Assembly (NCBI GenBank): GCA_016124735.1
Contig: WGMZ01000012.1
Span: forward strand, 1 to 62,601
DNA length: 62,601 nucleotides
Direction of reading: 5' to 3'
Source of the DNA: Bacteroidota bacterium
Lineage (GTDB): Bacteria > Bacteroidota > Bacteroidia > UBA8524
Shown: positions 46,396-56,891 of the stretch, in pieces
Layout: each line of letters starts with the position of its first letter
Position numbering within the stretch: position 1 is the stretch's first letter
Program-made: the position numbers and the translations under genes
Notes under the pieces: generated by a model
Seen by the model: only the letters and a program-made list of their open reading frames with translations
Databases searched by the model: none
What the model was told of the DNA's origin: nothing

Positions 46396-47615
46396 TTAGG
46401 TTGTCGTGGTTTAACAGTCCCGGCCGGTGGAGCAGGGGTTGTTCCGGGCTTAGGCAATGAGGGCTTCACGGGTTGAGGTTTGGGCGCCGGAGGAGTTGGT
46501 CGTGGCTGCGGACGGGGAGTTGGAATAGGCATCGGTCTTGGAATAGGCAGGGGCACCACCACTGTAGGGTTGTTGTTTCTAGGTACACGGTAAATGGGTT
46601 GGTTCACTTTTCCTGTATTTCCTGGATTTGTTTGCAGCGCATGCTTTTTCAGATAGATCAATTCAGGTTCCTTTGTACTGTCTACTTTGTTTTCATCCAA
46701 ACATGGAGGAACCATTACTCCGTTTTCATCTGTTAATCCATAACTGATTCGTATCGCACCGCAGGTATTCATATCTGATATCATCATACCAACCTCTTGT
46801 TGCTGGTATTGATTTTTTACTGCAAGGGCGGCTGTGTTATCCGGAATGTCACCGAGGTTTTTCGCATACAGCAATACAATGTTTTCTCCGGGGATCAGTT
46901 GAACAGGAACAGCATAAGGTGCTTTGCTCAAGCGAAAATTCTGTAGTACCCAGCTACCATTCAAATAGAGACTTATGGTATCATTGTCCTCTACCCCGCA
47001 ATCCCAAACCAGGAGATCCACATTTTGGGTGCTGGAGCTGTAACAGTCTTGAATGACTACTTTTCTGTTGGGTTCTCCTGCATGCAGATGGATGCCCGTA
47101 TGGAGCAATGAATAAGAAGGCAATTGGAGGCTTGGATTAGATCGGATGGCTTTTGCTTCATCGTCGTCGTAGGATGGATATTCCTTCGGACAGGAATTGA
47201 ATACGCTGGTGATGCCCGGAGCTTTGTACATAATCTTCATGGTACCATTCACCTGCAGACCCGAATGCAGACTAACAGGATTTTGCCCTGCTACCTGAAT
47301 GGCTGCGGTATTATTGGGAATATCTCCAAGATTGATTGCAAAGACACTCAAGGCATTTTCGCCGGGTTGAAGCTGAAACTGAAATGTTTGACGGTCTTTT
47401 CTGAGTCGCAGGTTTTCGACTACCGGCTGACCATTTAATAGAATATTGATGCTGTCGTTGTCTTCGATACCAGCATCCCAAACCTGTATTTCCATTGTTG
47501 GGTTTTTCGTCTCATAGCAAGCTTGAACCTCAGTTTTTCGAACATCGGATCCGGCCAATGCTACCTGACTGGCCATCATGGAAATAAATAGCGAAAGTAA
47601 AATATGTCCTTTCAT
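46389..47615 (-). CDS. Secreted protein with duplicated domain and proline-rich tail
   Basis: A 408-residue protein from MKGHILLSLFISMMASQVALAG (signal peptide). It has two homologous modules, at about 30-130 and 190-290. Each has the pattern (V/L)WD-x-G-(I/V)-EDND-(S/T)-I-x-(I/L)-x-LNG, then a GEN strand and NLGDIPxNTAA. The last 70 residues are a proline-rich spacer (PRPMPIPTPRPQPRPTPP), like a wall- or membrane-spanning linker. The modules look like sugar-binding or structural beta-sandwiches; no name can be given. The 3' end overlaps the convergent pseudouridine synthase gene by 7 bp. Confidence 0.7.
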   Translation of the reverse strand: MKGHILLSLFISMMASQVALAGSDVRKTEVQACYETKNPTMEIQVWDAGIEDNDSINILLNGQPVVENLRLRKDRQTFQFQLQPGENALSVFAINLGDIPNNTAAIQVAGQNPVSLHSGLQVNGTMKIMYKAPGITSVFNSCPKEYPSYDDDEAKAIRSNPSLQLPSYSLLHTGIHLHAGEPNRKVVIQDCYSSSTQNVDLLVWDCGVEDNDTISLYLNGSWVLQNFRLSKAPYAVPVQLIPGENIVLLYAKNLGDIPDNTAALAVKNQYQQQEVGMMISDMNTCGAIRISYGLTDENGVMVPPCLDENKVDSTKEPELIYLKKHALQTNPGNTGKVNQPIYRVPRNNNPTVVVPLPIPRPMPIPTPRPQPRPTPPAPKPQPVKPSLPKPGTTPAPPAGTVKPRQPNY

Positions 47616-47731
47616 AAGCATCTTTTTTCATACATGTGCCAATTAACGTGCCAGTACATTCTGATACGGGTCACTTGGTGATTTGACGCTTGATGCCGTA
47701 ATTTGCGGCCTGTTATTTTTTGTCTTTTAGT

Positions 47732-49360
47732 ATGGCATACGGAATATTTAAAGTACCACAGGCACAAAACGAAGTGGTTAAATCATATGCTCCCGGATCG
47801 GCGGAGCGAAGGGAATTGAAGGCAGCTATAGCAGCAGCACGGTCGGAGGAAAGGGATATCCCCATGTTCATTGGAGGGAAGGAAGTTCGAACTGGAAATA
47901 CGGTACGTATTGCACCTCCACACGATCATCAACACACGCTGGGACATTATCACATGGGTGATGCATCGCATGTGAAGATTGCTATTGAGGCGGCTTTAAA
48001 TGCCCGTTCAAAATGGGCTGCCTTGCCTTGGGAGCAAAGAGCTTCTGTTTTTCTAAAAGCAGCTGAACTAATTGCTGGTCCTTACCGTGCAAGATTGAAT
48101 GCGGCAACCATGCTCGGACAGTCGAAAAACGCCTTCCAGGCAGAAATCGATTCTGCATGTGAGATCATTGATTTCCTGCGTTTCAATGTGCAGTATATGA
48201 CGGAGATATACGCGCACCAGCCGGATTCATCTCCGGGTGTTTGGAACCGCATGGAACATAGACCTTTGGAAGGTTTTGTTTTTGCCTTGACGCCATTTAA
48301 TTTTACGGCAATTGCCGGCAACTTACCTACTTCACCGGCCATGATGGGCAACGTAGTGGTTTGGAAGCCTGCCAATACTCAGATTTATTCAGCGAACGTG
48401 TTGATGGAAATATTCCGTGAAGCAGGTGTTCCTGATGGAGTCATCAATCTTGTATTTGTCGATGGTCCTTCAGCTGGAGATGTGATTTTCAATCATCCGG
48501 ATTTTGCAGGAATACATTTTACGGGTTCCACCGGAGTATTTCAGAATATTTGGAAAACAATCGGCAACAATATTCATAAATACAAAACCTATCCAAGGAT
48601 TGTCGGAGAAACTGGAGGCAAAGACTTTGTAATGGTACATTCGAGCGCCAATCCAAAGGTTGTTGCAACAGCCTTAAGCCGGGGAGCTTTTGAATACCAG
48701 GGCCAGAAATGTTCCGCCGCTTCCCGGGCCTATATTCCGGCTTCTTTATGGGATGAAGTAAAAGCCTATTTGAAGGAAGATTTAGCCAGCATGAAAATGG
48801 GTGCAACGGAAGATTTTACCAACTTCATAAACGCGGTGATTGATGAAAAAGCTTTCAATAAAATCAGTTCTTATATTGATCAGGCAAAGAAGGATGGGGT
48901 AGAGATTTTAGCCGGTGGCAATTTCGACAAGTCTCAGGGATATTTTATAGAACCAACGATTCTTGTTCCCAAACAGGCTGATTATATCACAATGTGTGAA
49001 GAAATATTTGGTCCGGTACTAAGCATCTTTGTATATGAAGACGAGCGGTACGAAGAGACATTGGAACTGGTAAATTCAACATCGGTATATGCCTTAACCG
49101 GTTCTATTATTTCGCAAGACAGATATGCGGCAAACCTGGCAACCCGAAAACTGGAAAACGCCGCGGGTAATTTCTACATCAACGATAAGCCGACCGGAGC
49201 AGTGGTGGGGCAGCAGCCCTTTGGTGGTGCTCGTGCATCCGGAACGAATGACAAGGCGGGCTCTATGCAGAATTTATTGCGCTGGGTTTCGGCCAGAACC
49301 ATTAAGGAAACCTTTATACCACCGACCGATTATCGCTATCCCTTCCTGCAGGAAGATTAA
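47732..49360 (+). CDS. pruA: L-glutamate gamma-semialdehyde dehydrogenase (P5C dehydrogenase)
   Basis: A 542-residue aldehyde dehydrogenase of the eukaryotic-type PruA group, starting MAYGIFKVPQAQNEVV; a TTG 12 bp earlier was rejected. The catalytic glutamate is in VGETGGKDFVMVH, and the cysteine in YQGQKCSAASRAYIP. The NAD-binding motif is VVWKPANTQIYSANVLMEIF. It oxidises glutamate semialdehyde to glutamate in proline catabolism. No proline dehydrogenase is adjacent. A strong terminator follows. Confidence 0.95.
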   Translation: MAYGIFKVPQAQNEVVKSYAPGSAERRELKAAIAAARSEERDIPMFIGGKEVRTGNTVRIAPPHDHQHTLGHYHMGDASHVKIAIEAALNARSKWAALPWEQRASVFLKAAELIAGPYRARLNAATMLGQSKNAFQAEIDSACEIIDFLRFNVQYMTEIYAHQPDSSPGVWNRMEHRPLEGFVFALTPFNFTAIAGNLPTSPAMMGNVVVWKPANTQIYSANVLMEIFREAGVPDGVINLVFVDGPSAGDVIFNHPDFAGIHFTGSTGVFQNIWKTIGNNIHKYKTYPRIVGETGGKDFVMVHSSANPKVVATALSRGAFEYQGQKCSAASRAYIPASLWDEVKAYLKEDLASMKMGATEDFTNFINAVIDEKAFNKISSYIDQAKKDGVEILAGGNFDKSQGYFIEPTILVPKQADYITMCEEIFGPVLSIFVYEDERYEETLELVNSTSVYALTGSIISQDRYAANLATRKLENAAGNFYINDKPTGAVVGQQPFGGARASGTNDKAGSMQNLLRWVSARTIKETFIPPTDYRYPFLQED

Positions 49361-49381
49361 TAAAAGAAAAAGCATAAAAAA

Positions 49382-49404
49382 AGCCCGGTATTACCGGGCT
49401 TTTT
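49382..49404. terminator. Bidirectional terminator of pruA and the cytochrome gene
   Basis: AGCCCGGT (49382-49389) pairs with ACCGGGCT (49393-49400) around ATT. An A-run before it and a T-run after it extend the stem, so it works in both directions. Confidence 0.9.
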
Positions 49405-49419
49405 AGGTTAATAAGCTTT

Positions 49420-50412
49420 TTATTTTAATGCGGTGGGTTTCTTTTCCAATTCAAATTTGACCACCTTATTGTCCACGGGTGTAACAGTGCGGAGGTATGC
49501 GTAAATGGCGCTTAGATCTTCGTCTTTCATTCCAGAATACATTACCCATGGCATAGGAGTTTGAAAATCTGTAGGTCCAATGGTCGCGGGCTCATAACCG
49601 TCGCGGTAAGCACGGAATCTATTCAAGAAATCTTCTTCTCCTAAATTACCAATTCCGGTAGCCGTATGTGGAGTCAGGTTGGCGGAACGCAGGATTCTTC
49701 CATTGCCCATATAGAACTCCATCCCACCGGCATAAGGCTCACCGACAAATTCACCTTTTACCTGTTTGGTATGGCAGTCGTAGCATCCGGAAGCATTTAT
49801 CATGTATTCACCGTAGGCTACTTTGTCATTTTTATCAGGGATGCTTTGATGTTCTGCCGGTTGAGGCATGGTGCGAACCACCAGGTTAAGAGGAAAGTCC
49901 AGTTGTCTGTCAATATTTTCCCTTTCAATAGGTTTGAGATTGCGGATGTAGGCAATTATAGAGTATACATCTTCCTGGTCCATTTTTCCATAATGCCGGT
50001 ATGGCATAAGGTCGAATAATGGAGTGCCATCTTTGCTAACACCGGAAGTAATTGCCCGGTAAATTTCTCCGTCTGTCCAATCTTTCAGACCAGCAGGAGT
50101 GATGTTTCTTGAAACCACATCGCCAGGGAATCCCATTTCGTGATTGAAATGCTCTCCGCCTGAACCCTTGGTCGTTTCATCCGGAGGGCCGGTAAACTTG
50201 TCCCACTCACGAATCGCGTGACAGTCCATACAAAGGCTCACGTGATTCGCCAGGTACTCTCCGCGAGCTAATCTTTCCGGAGTGTGTTCAATGGTAATTT
50301 CTGGAGCATCAGCCACTTTGGGAAATGCTACATGCAGATAGGTTAAACCGCCGCCGGCTAATACTGCAATAAACAGGACTAAATAGCCCAAAACTTTGAA
50401 TACTTTTTTCAT
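49420..50412 (-). CDS. Dihaem c-type cytochrome
   Basis: A 330-residue exported cytochrome with an N-terminal membrane helix (about 7-28) and two c-haem sites, CMDCH (C61, C64, H65) and CYDCH (C210, C213, H214). Methionines in PYRHYGKMDQ and MPWVMYSGMKDED may be axial ligands. It is probably an electron carrier in the periplasm or at the inner membrane, like the cytochromes linked to alcohol or sugar dehydrogenases. Partner unknown. Confidence 0.9.
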   Translation of the reverse strand: MKKVFKVLGYLVLFIAVLAGGGLTYLHVAFPKVADAPEITIEHTPERLARGEYLANHVSLCMDCHAIREWDKFTGPPDETTKGSGGEHFNHEMGFPGDVVSRNITPAGLKDWTDGEIYRAITSGVSKDGTPLFDLMPYRHYGKMDQEDVYSIIAYIRNLKPIERENIDRQLDFPLNLVVRTMPQPAEHQSIPDKNDKVAYGEYMINASGCYDCHTKQVKGEFVGEPYAGGMEFYMGNGRILRSANLTPHTATGIGNLGEEDFLNRFRAYRDGYEPATIGPTDFQTPMPWVMYSGMKDEDLSAIYAYLRTVTPVDNKVVKFELEKKPTALK

Positions 50413-50470
50413 GATTCGAATAGGTCTTAATCGAAATTACGTCAGGGATTGTATAAACCAATGGGAATTT

Positions 50471-53400
50471 TTACAATTCGATGACCTTGTTCAAAAGATT
50501 CTCAAATTTTTGCAGCGTAATTTTAAGGTGTTGTAGGTCAATGGGTTTTGGAATATAATCATCCATTCCATAGGATAGATATTTTTCCTTATCGCCCTCC
50601 ATAGCGTTGGCAGTCATCGCTACAATGAAAGGTTGCTTGATTTTTATAGTGCTTCGGATGATAGAGGTGGCTTCGGTTCCATCCATTTCAGGCATTTGAA
50701 TATCCATCAAAATGAGGTTGTAATCCTTTGTTTTTATCGCCGTGATCGCTTCTTTACCACTTGAAACAACATCAACGGAATACCCCAAACGATTGAGTAC
50801 CATGGTCGCTAGCTTTTGATTGAAGAGGTTATCTTCCGCCAGCAAGATTTTCAGTCTTTTTATTTTGGGGAGCTCTTCGTCTGAATCTGTCGTTTTTTTC
50901 GGGCTGACTCCGTTTTTAAATTCATTGGAGAGTAATCGGTTCACGGAATGCAACAGCAGAGTATGCTTTACCGGTTTGGAAATGGCTTCATTCAGATTGG
51001 GATTGTTTTTAATCTCAGGGTGCATCGTAAGAGAGCTGAGCATCAGAATGGGTTCTTCAAATCCCATTTTACGGATGCGCCTGGCCAACTCAAGTCCATC
51101 TAGATCGGGCATTGCATAATCTACGATGAACAAATCCGGATGATAACCTGTTTTTAGTGTTTCCAGCAGGGTGGTTGGCCTTAGGAAGATTCTTGGGTTT
51201 GCGCCCCAGCGTTTAAACTGGTGCTCCATGATTTTAACATTGGTTTCATTGTCATCTACCACACAAATGGGTCTTCCTTTGAGTTTGGAAAAATCCAGAT
51301 TTAAATCACCTTTTCCGGCAGGTTTCACGGGGATTTCAAAATAGAATTCGGAGCCTTTACCCACTTCACTTTCTACCCCTAGCTCACCCTTCATGGCCTG
51401 CACAAGGCGTGTTGAAATGGCAAGACCCAACCCAGTTCCTCCGTATTTACGCGTTGTTGAGCTATCAACCTGACTGAAAGCCTGAAACAACTTATCTCGT
51501 GCCTCTTGTGGTATACCAATGCCGGTGTCTTTCACTCCAAAGCGCACTCTGTTGGCTCCTTTTCCGGGCCTGACGGTAACGAGTATTTCTCCTTCATCCG
51601 TAAATTTAACAGCATTACTTGCCAGGTTGATAAGTATTTGCCGCAAACGAGTAACATCGCCTAAGATGGAATCGGGAACATTTTCATTGACTTCATATAA
51701 TAATTCGATTCCCTTTTCTGCTGCTTTGGTAGCAACCAGGTCAAAGGTTTCCCCAATGGTTTGTTCAATACTCAGTGGATATTCCTCCAGCTCCATGCTA
51801 CCGGCTTCTATCTTGGAGAAATCCAAAATATCATTGATAATGGCGAGAAGCGAGTCCCCGCTCATCTTAATGGTATTGACAAAGTCGCGTTGTTCTTCGT
51901 TCAATTCGGTAGTCTCCAGAAGAGAAGTCATTCCAAGAACACCATTGAGCGGTGTGCGTATTTCATGACTCATTGTAGCGAGGAAATCGGCTTTTGCACG
52001 CGCAGCCATTTCTGCGGAGTCTTTGGCTTTAATCAAAGCGCTTTGGTACTGAATTGCTTCCAAATCGCGTTCAATCCATTCGCCCATGGAACGCAGGAAG
52101 CTAATTTCACCATCGCGGAATTCCCTGTTTTTTTCCTTTTCACGGAAGAAGTTCAGACTGCCATAAACTTTTCCGTCGATATGAAGCAAGATCCCCAAAA
52201 AACAGCGCTGGCCGAATATTTCAAAAGCCTCTGAGCTTACATATTTGGTTTTCGAAATGTCATGAAACCCAAAGATATCCTGGTTCTCCAGAAGCAACTT
52301 GGTATAACTGGAATCCAGAATTCCGGAAAAACCTTTTTCGTAGGCACCGGATTCCGGGAAAATATTTTCTATCAGGAAGACATCGTTGTCAATGCGGTTA
52401 ATCAGCCCAAAATCCATGTTCAGATAACTGCAACCTATTTCCAATGTTTTTTGAAATCGCAGGTAGGGGTCGCTGATGTTGATGGCAGCATCATACATTT
52501 GTTTCAAAGCTTCCTCCTGCCTTTTCGCATCAATCTCCAATACTTTCCTTTTGGTGATATTTTTGGCATAAAGTGCTGCTCCCGATATACCCTGAAGCGA
52601 TTCAATGGGATTGATATAAATCTCATAATAAGCTTTTCCGGTAGGCCAGTCGAAAATGTATTCGGATTGGAACCGTTCGCCATTTAAGGCTTTTTTCGTC
52701 CAGAGAATCCATTGACTTCTGTCGGGTTCGGGAAACTTATCGTATGCCGGGACTCCTGGACGAGGATGACTACCAAAGGCCCTTGAGAATTCGGAATGGT
52801 AGAGTTCATTAAAAGTGATAAGATTTAAATCGTGATTCACTGACCAGACGAGATCATTTGTGTTCTCAATAATCGCCCGGAGATTCGATCGTTTTTCATC
52901 CAATTCATTTTGTGCCCTCTTCAGGGTATCGATATCGGCGTGTGTTCCGATCATTCTTGTGATATTTCCGTTTTCATCCGGAATTCCCTTCCCGCGACTC
53001 AGGACCCATTGATATTCATTCTTTTTATTGAGCATTCGGGTTTCCACCGAATATGTTTCCGCCTTGTGGTTTACATGATCGTTGATGGCTTTTTGGACCA
53101 TGGTTAAATCATCCGGATGCAAAAGATTGAAAAAAGTCGAAGGTTTTTGCTCCAGTTCATCCGGGGCATAGCCCAGCATGGTTAACCAACGATCCGAAAA
53201 ATATACTGTATCATGGGCAATATCCCAGTCCCAAATTCCATCCTGACTTCCCTGAATGGCAGATTCCATGCGCGCTTCGCTTATACGGAGACGTTCTTCC
53301 ACCCGTTTGGATTGTGTGATATCGATTAATGCACCAACAATTCTTTTTTCCCGTTGATCTTTTTGAGGCTGTAATACGGCACGGACATATTTTACCTGGG

Positions 53401-54820
53401 TAGAATCAGGTGTGATTCTGAATTCCGTCTCCACCTCTTCTCCGGAAATTGCATTTTGTAATGTTTCTTTCACTTTGGAAATATCGTCCGGATGAATCTT
53501 TGCCAGGACTTCTTCCAGACCCCGGGTAACCCCGGGTTCATTTTCCATGATTTTGCTGGCTGCTTCTGAGCCTTGAAATCGCATTTCCCCGTCTTCAAGA
53601 TAAAGTATAAAGCTTCCGGTATTTCCTATTTCCTGCGCCAATCGCAGGTTGTATTCGTTTTCTTCAATCAAATCATTCAAGCGGGTTTGCTCTTCCAGTT
53701 GAACACGAAGTTCTTCCTGACTGGCCTGCAATTCCTCTGTAAGCATTTGAAGTTCAGTTTCTTTCTCCAGAATCTCTGAAATATCCACCTGTATGCATGC
53801 AAAGGCTACCGTTTCTCCATGGCTTCCGATTACCGGAAAAAAACTGGCCTGAACAGGAATAAGTTCATTGGTTTCAAAATTTTTCAGATGCGTACGACCG
53901 TTCCAGATTTTTCCATTTCGCAATTTCGGAATAATCTCCCGGGCGTATAATCTGGCGGTGTCCATGTCGAGAACCTCCGTGATTCGTTTCTCTTTTAAAT
54001 CTTTCATCAGAGGAAGCCGCGTCATCTTCCGGCCTCCCTCATTGATATAAGAGATTCGAAACTGCTCGTCTGTCAGGCCTATGAAATTGACAGAGTTTTC
54101 TATTACCAGGCTATTGATAAGAACCTGAGAAGCCAACTCAGCTTTTTCCTGGTATGCTTCCTCGAGTCGGGCAATGTTTTCATTCAGGCTTTCCTGCTTG
54201 GAACGAAGTTCTTCATTCAGATTTACAAGCTCCTCGTTTTGTTTTTTATAGCCCAAAAGCAAAGGACGTACAACAAAAAATAGCTCAAGCAATAGCAATA
54301 AGCCGATTATTAGAAATACGCCCAGCTCGATACGCTTCAGAACACCTAATCTTCCCCGGCTTTCATACTGAATTTGCACCACCGAATGATCCATTGCTGA
54401 AAGGTATTCGTGCCCTTTCTGCATCAGGTTATTGACAGTCTCCCGGCTGGTATCACCTCCTGCCACCCGAAGCATTAATTCCTTCAGATCGAGGTATATA
54501 TGATCAACTTCCTGTAAGCTGGTTTGTCGATCTTCTGATTTAAGAATGTCTGATTGCTCTTCATTCATGATGTACTCATGATGATAAGCCCATGTGTTGA
54601 TTGACCGCATGGCCGAATCGCGGTAGTTAGTCTGGCCATCCCGAAATAAAAGCAGCTCTTTCAGCGCCTTTTCAGAAAGGGTTAACTGCTTGCCAGCCCT
54701 GTTTAGCAGAGAAGCATCATCATTTCTTTTTTGCAGCCAATATTGACTGAAAATTTGAAGCAGGATTAGCAACACGCCAATACTTGCCAGAGAAACGGTA
54801 TAGAGCTTGTTACGATTCAT
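50471..54820 (-). CDS. Hybrid sensor histidine kinase with PAS, GAF and two receiver domains
   Basis: A 1449-residue protein. Two membrane helices (about 8-28 and 165-185) flank a periplasmic four-helix sensor. A coiled coil (about 195-235) follows. Four PAS domains lie at about 240-350, 390-505, 515-635 and 645-755, the third ending in a PAC motif. A GAF domain lies at about 775-925. The HisKA H is H952 ([13 protein letters not shown]), and the ATPase has [10 protein letters not shown] (N box) and GGTGLGLAI. The first receiver has D1234 and the second D1373. There is no Hpt domain, so phosphate would go to an outside partner. It is divergent from the sigma-54 activator gene across 60 bp. Confidence 0.93.
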   Translation of the reverse strand: MNRNKLYTVSLASIGVLLILLQIFSQYWLQKRNDDASLLNRAGKQLTLSEKALKELLLFRDGQTNYRDSAMRSINTWAYHHEYIMNEEQSDILKSEDRQTSLQEVDHIYLDLKELMLRVAGGDTSRETVNNLMQKGHEYLSAMDHSVVQIQYESRGRLGVLKRIELGVFLIIGLLLLLELFFVVRPLLLGYKKQNEELVNLNEELRSKQESLNENIARLEEAYQEKAELASQVLINSLVIENSVNFIGLTDEQFRISYINEGGRKMTRLPLMKDLKEKRITEVLDMDTARLYAREIIPKLRNGKIWNGRTHLKNFETNELIPVQASFFPVIGSHGETVAFACIQVDISEILEKETELQMLTEELQASQEELRVQLEEQTRLNDLIEENEYNLRLAQEIGNTGSFILYLEDGEMRFQGSEAASKIMENEPGVTRGLEEVLAKIHPDDISKVKETLQNAISGEEVETEFRITPDSTQVKYVRAVLQPQKDQREKRIVGALIDITQSKRVEERLRISEARMESAIQGSQDGIWDWDIAHDTVYFSDRWLTMLGYAPDELEQKPSTFFNLLHPDDLTMVQKAINDHVNHKAETYSVETRMLNKKNEYQWVLSRGKGIPDENGNITRMIGTHADIDTLKRAQNELDEKRSNLRAIIENTNDLVWSVNHDLNLITFNELYHSEFSRAFGSHPRPGVPAYDKFPEPDRSQWILWTKKALNGERFQSEYIFDWPTGKAYYEIYINPIESLQGISGAALYAKNITKRKVLEIDAKRQEEALKQMYDAAINISDPYLRFQKTLEIGCSYLNMDFGLINRIDNDVFLIENIFPESGAYEKGFSGILDSSYTKLLLENQDIFGFHDISKTKYVSSEAFEIFGQRCFLGILLHIDGKVYGSLNFFREKEKNREFRDGEISFLRSMGEWIERDLEAIQYQSALIKAKDSAEMAARAKADFLATMSHEIRTPLNGVLGMTSLLETTELNEEQRDFVNTIKMSGDSLLAIINDILDFSKIEAGSMELEEYPLSIEQTIGETFDLVATKAAEKGIELLYEVNENVPDSILGDVTRLRQILINLASNAVKFTDEGEILVTVRPGKGANRVRFGVKDTGIGIPQEARDKLFQAFSQVDSSTTRKYGGTGLGLAISTRLVQAMKGELGVESEVGKGSEFYFEIPVKPAGKGDLNLDFSKLKGRPICVVDDNETNVKIMEHQFKRWGANPRIFLRPTTLLETLKTGYHPDLFIVDYAMPDLDGLELARRIRKMGFEEPILMLSSLTMHPEIKNNPNLNEAISKPVKHTLLLHSVNRLLSNEFKNGVSPKKTTDSDEELPKIKRLKILLAEDNLFNQKLATMVLNRLGYSVDVVSSGKEAITAIKTKDYNLILMDIQMPEMDGTEATSIIRSTIKIKQPFIVAMTANAMEGDKEKYLSYGMDDYIPKPIDLQHLKITLQKFENLLNKVIEL

Positions 54821-54880
54821 CCAGGATAAACTGCCAAAGTACTGAATTATCAGGTAAATTGCGCTTAGTTGAGTTAATTT

Positions 54881-56233
54881 ATGAGTAAAAGTAAAGGATG
54901 TATCTTAATTGTAGATGATGAAGATGATTTAAGAAGCTTAATGGCTAAGGTGCTGGAGCTGGAAGAATTTAAGGTATATACTGCAGCTACCCCCGCTCAG
55001 GCGATGCATATACTGGACAATAAAACGATCGAAGTAATCATCAGCGACGTGCGTCTGGAAGTGGCCAATGGCCTGGATTTAATTCCTGAATACAAAAAGC
55101 GCAAGCCCTTTGCTCAAATTATTATGCTCACTGCTTATGGGAATATTCCGGATGGTGTGAGTTCCATCAAACGCGGGGCATTTGATTACCTCACCAAAGG
55201 CGATGATAATATCCGGATTGTTCCGGTTGTTGAAAAGGCCATCGAGATGGCCCGGCTTTCCAATAAAATTTTCAAGCTCGATGCAATAGAGCCCAGCAAG
55301 GGATTTGATTCGGTAATTGGCGAGAGCAAAGCCTTGAAAAACGCCATCAAGCTAGCAACACGGGTGGCGGGAGCGGATTTAAGTGTTTTATTGACCGGCG
55401 AAACAGGAACCGGAAAGGAGGTTTTTGCCAATGCCATCCATCAGGCAAGCAAGCGATGCAAGAAGCCATTCATGGCACTCAACTGCTCTGCTCTGGGAAA
55501 AGAATTGCTTGAAAGCGAACTATTCGGACATGTGAAAGGAGCTTTTACCGGAGCTAACGGAGATAAAACAGGATTTTTCGAAGCGGCGAATGGAGGAACA
55601 TTATTTCTGGATGAGATCGGGGAGATGAGTCTGGATCTGCAGGCTAAATTGCTTCGCGTACTCGAAACTTCCATGTATTATATGGTGGGAAGCACCAAAG
55701 AAAAGAAAGCAGATGTGCGCATTATTGCAGCAACGAACCGTGATTTATTGGCTGAATCGGAAAAAGGCAATTTTCGACTCGATTTGTATTACCGCCTGAG
55801 CACTTTCGTAGTAAACCTTCCTCCATTGAATGAGCGGGGAGACGACGTGATCATCCTTGCGAAATACTTTGTTAAACAAGCCGCTGACCGGATGGATATG
55901 CCCGAACCCGAGCTGAGCAAAGAGCTGCAAACCGCATTGAAAGGACATGTATGGAAAGGAAATCTCAGGGAGTTAAAGAATGTGATGGAGCGAGCTTTGA
56001 TTCTGAGCGATGGGGAGGAAATGGGAAGCGAATTGCTCCCTCCGGAGTTTGGAGAACATGCATCTGAAAGAACCTTGGTTCGCCCTAACGCGCCGGTAGA
56101 CTTATCAAGTCTTGAAAAGGATCACATTTCCAACATGTTGGCCTTTACGGGCGGCAACAAAACCAAGACAGCCGAGATTTTGGGAATTGGTGTAGCTACA
56201 CTCTATCGAAAAATTCAGGAATACGGACTTTGA
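54881..56233 (+). CDS. Sigma-54-dependent response regulator (NtrC family)
   Basis: A 450-residue activator. The receiver domain (1-120) has D56 (IISDVRLE). The AAA+ domain has Walker [16 protein letters not shown], the sigma-54 contact loop GAFTGA ([21 protein letters not shown]), Walker [13 protein letters not shown] and the arginine-finger region [22 protein letters not shown]. The C-terminal Fis-type HTH is [25 protein letters not shown]. In Bacteroidota kdp loci a regulator of this kind comes before kdpFABC. Here a hybrid kinase is divergent and a HAMP kinase follows, so either may be its partner. Confidence 0.94.
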   Translation: MSKSKGCILIVDDEDDLRSLMAKVLELEEFKVYTAATPAQAMHILDNKTIEVIISDVRLEVANGLDLIPEYKKRKPFAQIIMLTAYGNIPDGVSSIKRGAFDYLTKGDDNIRIVPVVEKAIEMARLSNKIFKLDAIEPSKGFDSVIGESKALKNAIKLATRVAGADLSVLLTGETGTGKEVFANAIHQASKRCKKPFMALNCSALGKELLESELFGHVKGAFTGANGDKTGFFEAANGGTLFLDEIGEMSLDLQAKLLRVLETSMYYMVGSTKEKKADVRIIAATNRDLLAESEKGNFRLDLYYRLSTFVVNLPPLNERGDDVIILAKYFVKQAADRMDMPEPELSKELQTALKGHVWKGNLRELKNVMERALILSDGEEMGSELLPPEFGEHASERTLVRPNAPVDLSSLEKDHISNMLAFTGGNKTKTAEILGIGVATLYRKIQEYGL

Positions 56234-56416
56234 TCCTATCAATCTGAAAGAAGACTCTATCAAAATGATAGACTTCGATTTTTTGGCACAGTTGAGGGAT
56301 AATTGATTTTTTCCCTGTTTATGGGCCTGCCGAAAGATTCGATAAAGGAAGATTGGATTGGCATGTTTTTTCGAATTACTGAAGTGAACTAGCGAATGAG
56401 TTCTTACATACAGGGA

Positions 56417-56424
56417 TAGGTTTG
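56417..56424 (+). promoter_or_regulatory. TAnnTTTG -7 box before the structured RNA
   Basis: TAGGTTTG at 56417-56424 is a perfect match to the Bacteroidota -7 box. A -33 TTG is not present; ATG at 56396-56398, 18 bp upstream, is the nearest candidate. The box lies inside a long inverted repeat (AGTTCTTAC about 56399-56407 with GTAAGAACT about 56438-56446), which itself may be a structure. Confidence 0.35.
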
Positions 56425-56476
56425 GATAGGTTACCTAGTAAGAACTTCGAGTAGACCGCCTCGTTCAACTAAAATT

Positions 56477-56572
56477 AAAAAACAGGTTATCAGTCCTTTC
56501 GGTTGCAGGGAACCTTACCAAGGATTATAACTTTGACGTAAGCTTTTAATCCGGGCTGGTACCTGTTTTTTT
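56477..56572 (+). ncRNA. Candidate structured leader RNA with terminator
   Basis: A three-way junction can be drawn by hand. P1a pairs AAAAAACAGGT (56477-56487) with ACCTGTTTTTT (56561-56571). P1b pairs CAGTCC (56491-56496) with GGGCTG (56553-56558). P2 pairs GGTT (56501-56504) with AACC (56511-56514). P3 pairs GGATT (56522-56526) with AATCC (56548-56552), with an inner CTT/AAG stem around TGACGT. P1a runs directly into the T-run, so closing P1 would end transcription. This fits a riboswitch, attenuator or small RNA. It matches no class that I recognise. Confidence 0.5.
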
Positions 56573-56599
56573 ATTAATCACAGACTAATCCTTTGAATC

Positions 56600-56758
56600 A
56601 TGGTGAAGAAAGGCAAACAGTCGGCAAACCAAAAGCGAGTCACTTACACTCAACTCAACTGGGTGGAAGTGAAAATACCAGAGTCAATCGCCTCCTGGAT
56701 GCCTTCACCAATATTCAAAACGAGCAAACATAGATTGAACCCCTTCGCTCGACATTAA
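56600..56758 (+). CDS. Small ORF after the structured RNA
   Basis: A 52-codon ORF (MVKKGKQSANQKRVTYTQLN...), basic, without a membrane segment. It lies 28 bp after the predicted terminator. It may be a real small protein, but nothing is recognised. Confidence 0.25.
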   Translation: MVKKGKQSANQKRVTYTQLNWVEVKIPESIASWMPSPIFKTSKHRLNPFARH

Positions 56759-56780
56759 TCCTAAAAATGAACCAAAAATT

Positions 56781-56867
56781 ATGCAATGGAAAATCTGGTT
56801 TACGTTAACCGTTATCGTGGGCATGGCAGCTACAGTATTGCTGACATTGTTCTACCGTCGTGATTAA
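56781..56867 (+). CDS. 28-residue single-helix membrane peptide
   Basis: A very short ORF (MQWKIWFTLTVIVGMAATVL then a short tail ending FYRRD) encodes one hydrophobic helix with a positive C-terminus. It stops 24 bp before the HAMP kinase start. In size and place after a kdp-type activator it recalls KdpF, but the sequence does not match KdpF as I know it. Confidence 0.45.
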   Translation: MQWKIWFTLTVIVGMAATVLLTLFYRRD

Positions 56868-56891
56868 TCGAAATTCACGTAAATTGACCCC

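Noticed and set aside
56270-56385. Sigma-54 promoter after the activator gene
   Set aside because: TTGGCAC and TTGGCAT boxes occur, but no TTGC element lies at the correct 5-bp spacing.
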